From the NCBI GenBank assembly GCA_018822845.1, contig JAHJJD010000129.1:1-55446 (forward strand): DNA of 55,446 nt. The letters are read 5' to 3'. Shown piece by piece: positions 51,966-55,446 of this stretch. The DNA is from Gammaproteobacteria bacterium. Lineage in GTDB: Bacteria > Pseudomonadota > Gammaproteobacteria > Thiotrichales > Thiotrichaceae. A program made the translations under genes and the position numbers. How positions within the stretch are numbered: the stretch's first letter is position 1; each line of letters starts with the position of its first letter. The notes below the pieces were generated by a model. The model had not been told where the DNA came from, made no database searches, and worked only from the letters and a program-made list of their open reading frames with translations.

Positions 51966-53093
51966 ATGACACTACTTCCTGGATCAACCATCGGCATGCT
52001 CGGCGGCGGGCAGCTAGGGCGCATGTTCACCGTTGCCGCCCGCACCCTCGGCTATCGCGTGATAGTGCTGGAACCCGACCTGCATAGCCCTGCCGCACAG
52101 TTTGCTGACGAACACATCATTGCGCCCTACGATGACCAGACCGCGCTGGCGCTGTTTGGCAAGGCGTGCGATGTCGTCACCACCGAATTTGAAAACATTC
52201 CCGCTGCCACGCTGGAATTCCTCGCCCAATATTGCCCGGTGCGCCCCTCCGCCAACGCGGTGAAAATGGCGCAGGATCGTATTGTGGAAAAGGAATTTGT
52301 GCGTTCCTGCGGATTATCCCCGGTTCCGTTTGCCACCATCCGCACACCAGCGGATATTGCCGCCGCGCAAGGTTCTGTGACCTACCCAGCCATCCTCAAA
52401 ACGGCCCGTTTCGGTTACGACGGCAAGGGGCAGGTTACGGTGAAGTCGGCACAGGAGGCTGAAGCGGCCTTCGCCGAACTCGGCCAGGTGGATTGTGTGC
52501 TGGAACAGCGCGTCGAGCTGGAACGTGAAATTTCCGTCATCCTCGCCCGCAGTACCCGTGGCGAAGTACGCTGTTTCCCGGTAGCGGAAAATGAACACCG
52601 CAATGGCATCCTGCACCAGACCATCGTCCCGGCGCGGATCGACAGCAAGCTGGCGGAAGCCGCACAGACAGCCTCTGCCCGTATGGCGGAACAACTGGCA
52701 TTTGTCGGCGTAATGGCGGTGGAATTTTTCCTTACCAGACAGGGTGAGTTGCTGGTCAACGAAATGGCACCCCGCACCCACAACAGCGGGCATTACACAC
52801 TGGACGCCTGCATTACCTCGCAATTCGAGCAGCAGGTGCGCATGGTATGTGAACTGCCGTTCGGCGATACCCGCCTGCTTTCCCCGGTCGTCATGGTTAA
52901 CCTGCTGGGCGACGTCTGGCATGATGCGCAACCGGACTGGCTGGCGCTGCTGCAAAGCGCGAATACCAAACTACACTTGTACGGCAAACGCGAAGCCCGC
53001 GTGGGTCGCAAGATGGGGCATTACTGCACGCTGGCAGCGGATACCGATTCCGCCATTCAGGAAGCGGAACATATATTTCAACAATTGCAATAA
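51966..53093 (+). CDS. purK: N5-carboxyaminoimidazole ribonucleotide synthase
   Basis: The 375-residue ATP-grasp enzyme carboxylates AIR with bicarbonate and ATP to N5-CAIR, which PurE then converts. Its features are IGMLGGGQLGRMFTVAA, VVTTEFENIPA, ILKTARFGYDGKGQV, ERVELEREISVI-like VELEREISVILARS, and NEMAPRTHNSGHYTLDAC. I start it at ATG 51966; an in-frame TTG immediately before is less likely. It follows the kinase after 67 bases and precedes sirB by 19. Confidence 0.96.
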   Translation: MTLLPGSTIGMLGGGQLGRMFTVAARTLGYRVIVLEPDLHSPAAQFADEHIIAPYDDQTALALFGKACDVVTTEFENIPAATLEFLAQYCPVRPSANAVKMAQDRIVEKEFVRSCGLSPVPFATIRTPADIAAAQGSVTYPAILKTARFGYDGKGQVTVKSAQEAEAAFAELGQVDCVLEQRVELEREISVILARSTRGEVRCFPVAENEHRNGILHQTIVPARIDSKLAEAAQTASARMAEQLAFVGVMAVEFFLTRQGELLVNEMAPRTHNSGHYTLDACITSQFEQQVRMVCELPFGDTRLLSPVVMVNLLGDVWHDAQPDWLALLQSANTKLHLYGKREARVGRKMGHYCTLAADTDSAIQEAEHIFQQLQ

Positions 53094-53112
53094 TTTATCG
53101 AGGTAACACCGC

Positions 53113-53487
53113 ATGGATACAAACATTCTCATCATCAAGGTACACGCGATCATTGCCTTGCTGTCGGTCGCTATTTACCTGATTCGCGGCTTCTGGATGC
53201 TGACCAACAACCCGGCGGTGGCAAACAAGGGGGCGCTGGCGGGTGCTTCGCTTGCCATGCTGATCCTGCTGGGAACCGGTTTGTGGCTGGCTTTCACCGG
53301 TACTCACGGCATTGATAATTTCACCATTGCCAAAGCCGTTGGTCTGGTGGCTTATGTTATTCTGGGTGTGGTTGCGCTGAAACCGGGTTTGAACAAACCT
53401 GCGGCGATCGTGCTGTGGCTGGCTGGTCTAGGCGCGTTTGCGTATACTTTCCTGTTTGCCAAAGACATGGCTCCGGCGTTTATCTAA
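53113..53487 (+). CDS. SirB-family small membrane protein
   Basis: The 124-residue product has four hydrophobic helices (IIALLSVAIYLIRGFWML; ASLAMLILLGTGLWLAF; AKAVGLVAYVILGVVAL; AIVLWLAGLGAFAYTFLF) and matches the SirB2-like family, named for regulation of invasion genes in Salmonella but of unknown biochemical role. GAGGTAAC precedes the ATG. The stop overlaps the next ATG by one base (TAATG), so it is coupled with the methyltransferase. Confidence 0.85.
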   Translation: MDTNILIIKVHAIIALLSVAIYLIRGFWMLTNNPAVANKGALAGASLAMLILLGTGLWLAFTGTHGIDNFTIAKAVGLVAYVILGVVALKPGLNKPAAIVLWLAGLGAFAYTFLFAKDMAPAFI

Positions 53488-54080
53488 TGGCTGATATTCC
53501 TTATTCTAAAAGTCTGCACGACGATATCCGCTTTGAAACGGAGTTGTGTGGGCAGCGCTTTACCTTCCTTTCCACGTGGGGGATTTTTTCCCCGCGCGAG
53601 ATTGATGACGGCACTGACCTGCTGCTGAAGTACCTGAAAATCAACCCGACCGATGACTGTTTCGATCTCGGTTGTGGTTACGGCCCTGTTGGCCTGGTGA
53701 TGGCGAAACTTGCCCCGCAAGGCCAGACGCTGATGGTAGACAAGGATTTCATGGCAGTGGAATACGCCAACCGTAACGCCCAACTGAACAAGCTGCCGAA
53801 TGCCAGAGCCATACTAAGCAATGGCTTCCAGCATATCGACAAGGATGCACGTTTCGATGTGATTGCTTCCAACATCCCGGCGAAAGTGGGCAAGGAAATG
53901 ATGAGTATCCTGCTGCACGACATGAAGAAACACCTCAAGCCGGGTGGGCGGGTGTACCTCGTCACCATCAATGGCTTGCGTGAATACATGAAGCGCAACC
54001 TCAAGGAAACCTTCGGCAATTTCGACAAGCTGAAACAAGGGCAGGCGTATACGGTTTCCTACGCGGAGAAGCATTCGTAG
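53487..54080 (+). CDS. RsmC-like SAM-dependent methyltransferase
   Basis: The 197-residue product has a small methyltransferase fold: FSPREIDDGTDLLLKYL, the SAM-binding CFDLGCGYGPVGLVMAKLAP, MVDKDFMAVEYANRNA, and FDVIASNIPAKVGKE where RsmC-type enzymes have NPPF (here NIPA). It resembles the catalytic domain of 16S rRNA G1207 methyltransferase, though the altered motif makes another substrate possible. ATG 53487 overlaps the sirB stop; its own TAG lies inside the 54077-54104 palindrome. Confidence 0.85.
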   Translation: MADIPYSKSLHDDIRFETELCGQRFTFLSTWGIFSPREIDDGTDLLLKYLKINPTDDCFDLGCGYGPVGLVMAKLAPQGQTLMVDKDFMAVEYANRNAQLNKLPNARAILSNGFQHIDKDARFDVIASNIPAKVGKEMMSILLHDMKKHLKPGGRVYLVTINGLREYMKRNLKETFGNFDKLKQGQAYTVSYAEKHS

Positions 54081-54104
54081 AGACGCAAGATTTTGCGTCT
54101 CTAC
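54077..54104. repeat. 12-bp palindrome spanning a stop codon
   Basis: GTAGAGACGCAA (54077-54088) pairs perfectly with TTGCGTCTCTAC (54093-54104) around GATT. It carries the stop of the methyltransferase gene and lies between two convergent genes. AGAGACGCAA-type palindromes recur in some bacterial genomes and may be mobile; it may also end transcription. Confidence 0.6.
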
Positions 54105-54116
54105 AGAAAAAGAGAA

Positions 54117-55115
54117 CTAGCGTACAGCTGCCAGCACTTCCTGATGCATTTCCTTGCCCAAGCGTGCGCCGAATACCGTAACGATGCGTGACGCAGCAAG
54201 GCTGGCCAACTTGCCTGCCTGTGCGTTATCCATCCCTTGCGTGACGCCGTAGAGGAATGCACCTGCAAACATGTCGCCCGCGCCGTTGGTGTCGACTGCT
54301 TCCACCCGGTTGGCGGCAATTTCGGTACGGCCTGTTTCATCCACCACCAACGCACCCTTGCTACCCAACGTAATCACCAGCTTGCGGGTAAACGGGCTGA
54401 TTGCAGCAATCGCTTCTTCCAGATCATCCTTGCCGGTGAACGTGGCAATTTCTTCCTCATTGCAGAACAGGATGTCCACACCGTCGCCCAGCATTTCGTC
54501 GATGCCGCTGCGGAAGTATTTCACCATCGATGGGTCGGAAAATGTCATGGCTGTTTTGACGCCGTGTTCCGCAGCAACCTGCCGTGCCTTCAGCACCGCA
54601 GCCCGCGACATGTCGGAAGTTACCAGATAACCCTCAACATACAGGTAGTGTGCCAGCCGTAGTTCATCCAGATGCAACTCGGCTTCGGAAAAGTCGGCGG
54701 TAATGCCAAGGAAGGTATTCATGGTGCGCTCGGCATCTGGCGTGACCATTACCATGCACTTGCCGGTAACACCTTCACTGTTGCAACGTACCTGATCCAG
54801 CGCAGTTTTGACTCCCGCAGCGTGCAGGTCGTGCATGTAGAATTCGCCGGTTTCGTCATTCGCTACCTTGCAGGCGTAGAAAGCGTTGCCACCAAACTGG
54901 CTGACCGCCACAATGCTGTTGGCGGCGGAACCGCCACTGGCGCGTTTTTTCAGGCCAAAGGTTTCGGTCAGGCCAGCCAGCAGGCGTTGCTGGGTGGCTT
55001 CATCAATCAGGGTCATCATGCCTTTTTCGATGCCGTGCGCTGTGAGGAACTCATCCGTTACCTCGAATTCCTTGTCTACCAGCGCGTTACCGATGCCGTA
55101 TACGTCGTATTTCAT
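54117..55115 (-). CDS. PfkB-family carbohydrate/nucleoside kinase, adenosine kinase-like
   Basis: The 332-residue cytoplasmic kinase has the PfkB fold: the N-terminal YGIGNALVDKEFEV, GGSAANSIVAVSQFGG, the C-terminal signature AVDTNGAGDMFAGAFLYG and FCNEEEIATFTG. It resembles adenosine kinases of Gammaproteobacteria and related sugar kinases, so adenosine or a ribose-like sugar is likely but not certain. A second PfkB signature and the catalytic Asp (GAGD) are intact. The paired DnaA boxes lie upstream. Confidence 0.85.
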   Translation of the reverse strand: MKYDVYGIGNALVDKEFEVTDEFLTAHGIEKGMMTLIDEATQQRLLAGLTETFGLKKRASGGSAANSIVAVSQFGGNAFYACKVANDETGEFYMHDLHAAGVKTALDQVRCNSEGVTGKCMVMVTPDAERTMNTFLGITADFSEAELHLDELRLAHYLYVEGYLVTSDMSRAAVLKARQVAAEHGVKTAMTFSDPSMVKYFRSGIDEMLGDGVDILFCNEEEIATFTGKDDLEEAIAAISPFTRKLVITLGSKGALVVDETGRTEIAANRVEAVDTNGAGDMFAGAFLYGVTQGMDNAQAGKLASLAASRIVTVFGARLGKEMHQEVLAAVR

Positions 55116-55171
55116 GTAGTCCTCGTTTTACCTTATGCCTGAAGGGGGGGATTTTACCGTGATCAACAGAA

Positions 55172-55192
55172 TTATCCACCAAGTTATCCACA
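55172..55192. promoter_or_regulatory. Two DnaA boxes
   Basis: TTATCCACC (55172-55180) and the perfect consensus TTATCCACA (55184-55192) lie in tandem, 12 bases apart, upstream of the PfkB gene. Further GGATAA-like sequences follow (55193, 55209). The neighbouring genes are not those of a typical origin, so DnaA-dependent control or DnaA titration is more likely than oriC. Confidence 0.55.
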
Positions 55193-55295
55193 GGATAACC
55201 AATTCGATGGATAAATGTCCGAAAGCGCGAAAAAACTGACATTATGAATATTCGCCAAACAGGTATCATAAATTTATCCGTCCATCCAACAAAAA

Positions 55296-55358
55296 ATGCC
55301 GCTTAGGAACGTGCACGAAACAATATCCTAAAGTTTGTATAGCCCCCGCAAGCGGCAT
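55296..55358. repeat. Long inverted repeat at the right edge, possible structured RNA or element end
   Basis: ATGCCGCTT (55296-55304) pairs with AAGCGGCAT (55350-55358), with an inner TTAGGA/TCCTAA pairing. On the minus strand it is followed by TTTTTTG, so it could end a transcript from the right. The 55116-55446 stretch holds no gene I can support; the remainder beyond 55358 could belong to a structured RNA or mobile-element end cut by the window. Confidence 0.3.
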
Positions 55359-55446
55359 GTCGCTATCCTCGTGGTTTGAGCCTCCAGCCGGTGATATGAA
55401 CAGTGATATGCCCGTACCCCCTTGAAATTGAGCAGTCGATGCAACG

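Noticed and set aside
55161-55200. Chromosomal origin (oriC)
   Set aside because: Only two DnaA boxes, no AT-rich unwinding element of the usual type and no origin-associated genes.
1-55446. CRISPR array, tRNA or rRNA genes
   Set aside because: No regularly spaced repeats, no cloverleaf with a GGTTCGAATCC-type T-arm, and no rRNA-like sequence were seen on either strand.

Overview
The window looks like a chromosomal segment of a gammaproteobacterium, most likely a filamentous sulfur oxidiser of the Thiothrix/Thiotrichales type. The reasons are a complete cytoplasmic sulfite dehydrogenase operon (soeABC), a DsrC/TusE-family sulfur carrier, gammaproteobacterial gene pairs (nnr-tsaE-amidase, topA-tsaC, purE/purK, relA, rnd, yaeQ, sirB) and a moderately GC-rich composition. 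The genus is an inference; the class is well supported. I see no rRNA, tRNA or CRISPR array and no complete insertion sequence.

Layout. 1-971: minus-strand gene for an alanyl-tRNA-synthetase-like protein, running off the left edge. 1200-5803: membrane protein, NAD(P)HX repair enzyme, TsaE and a Tat-exported cell-wall amidase. 5844-10089: acyltransferase, TsaC and topoisomerase I on the minus strand. 10210-14718: accessory block with two paralogous HTH regulators (one fused to an NBR1-type Ig-like domain), repeated GTTWAC sites, a possible small RNA, an outer-membrane barrel protein, a 56-residue lipoprotein and a 692-residue secreted protein. 14745-17126: hipBA-type toxin-antitoxin pair plus a lipoprotein. 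17128-21192: radical SAM/B12 protein behind a Fur-box-like site, a 3D-domain protein with a possibly structured leader, a flavoprotein and a DsrC/TusE homologue. 21429-26900: large lipoprotein, DUF1840 protein, and an overlapping pair encoding a cohesin-like protein and a dockerin-bearing serine protease. 27217-30922: rnd, hisB, hisH and a PQQ-type sugar dehydrogenase.

30949-33094 is an AT-rich foreign gene (membrane-anchored methyltransferase with a consensus promoter) next to a truncated ATP-grasp gene. 33268-37959 is soeABC behind an FNR-like site. 38058-41144 is yaeQ and a restriction-modification-Vsr island (MerR-fused cytosine methyltransferase, Vsr, Eco47II-like endonuclease). 41463-47978 holds msrA, a lipase-like hydrolase, a HAD phosphatase, relA, a GspC-like protein and a sugar-nucleotide epimerase. 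48092-53093 is purC facing purE and purK, with a hybrid histidine kinase between the latter two. The right end has sirB, a methyltransferase, a PfkB kinase, paired DnaA boxes and a window-edge inverted repeat.

How the parts fit: TsaE and TsaC both serve t6A tRNA modification; SoeABC passes electrons from cytoplasmic sulfite oxidation to the quinone pool; PurC/E/K make neighbouring steps of purine synthesis; HisB and HisH belong to histidine synthesis. The accessory blocks are where new biology is most likely: the cohesin/dockerin protease pair, the HTH-NBR1 regulator locus, the AlaRS paralogue and the methyltransferase island.
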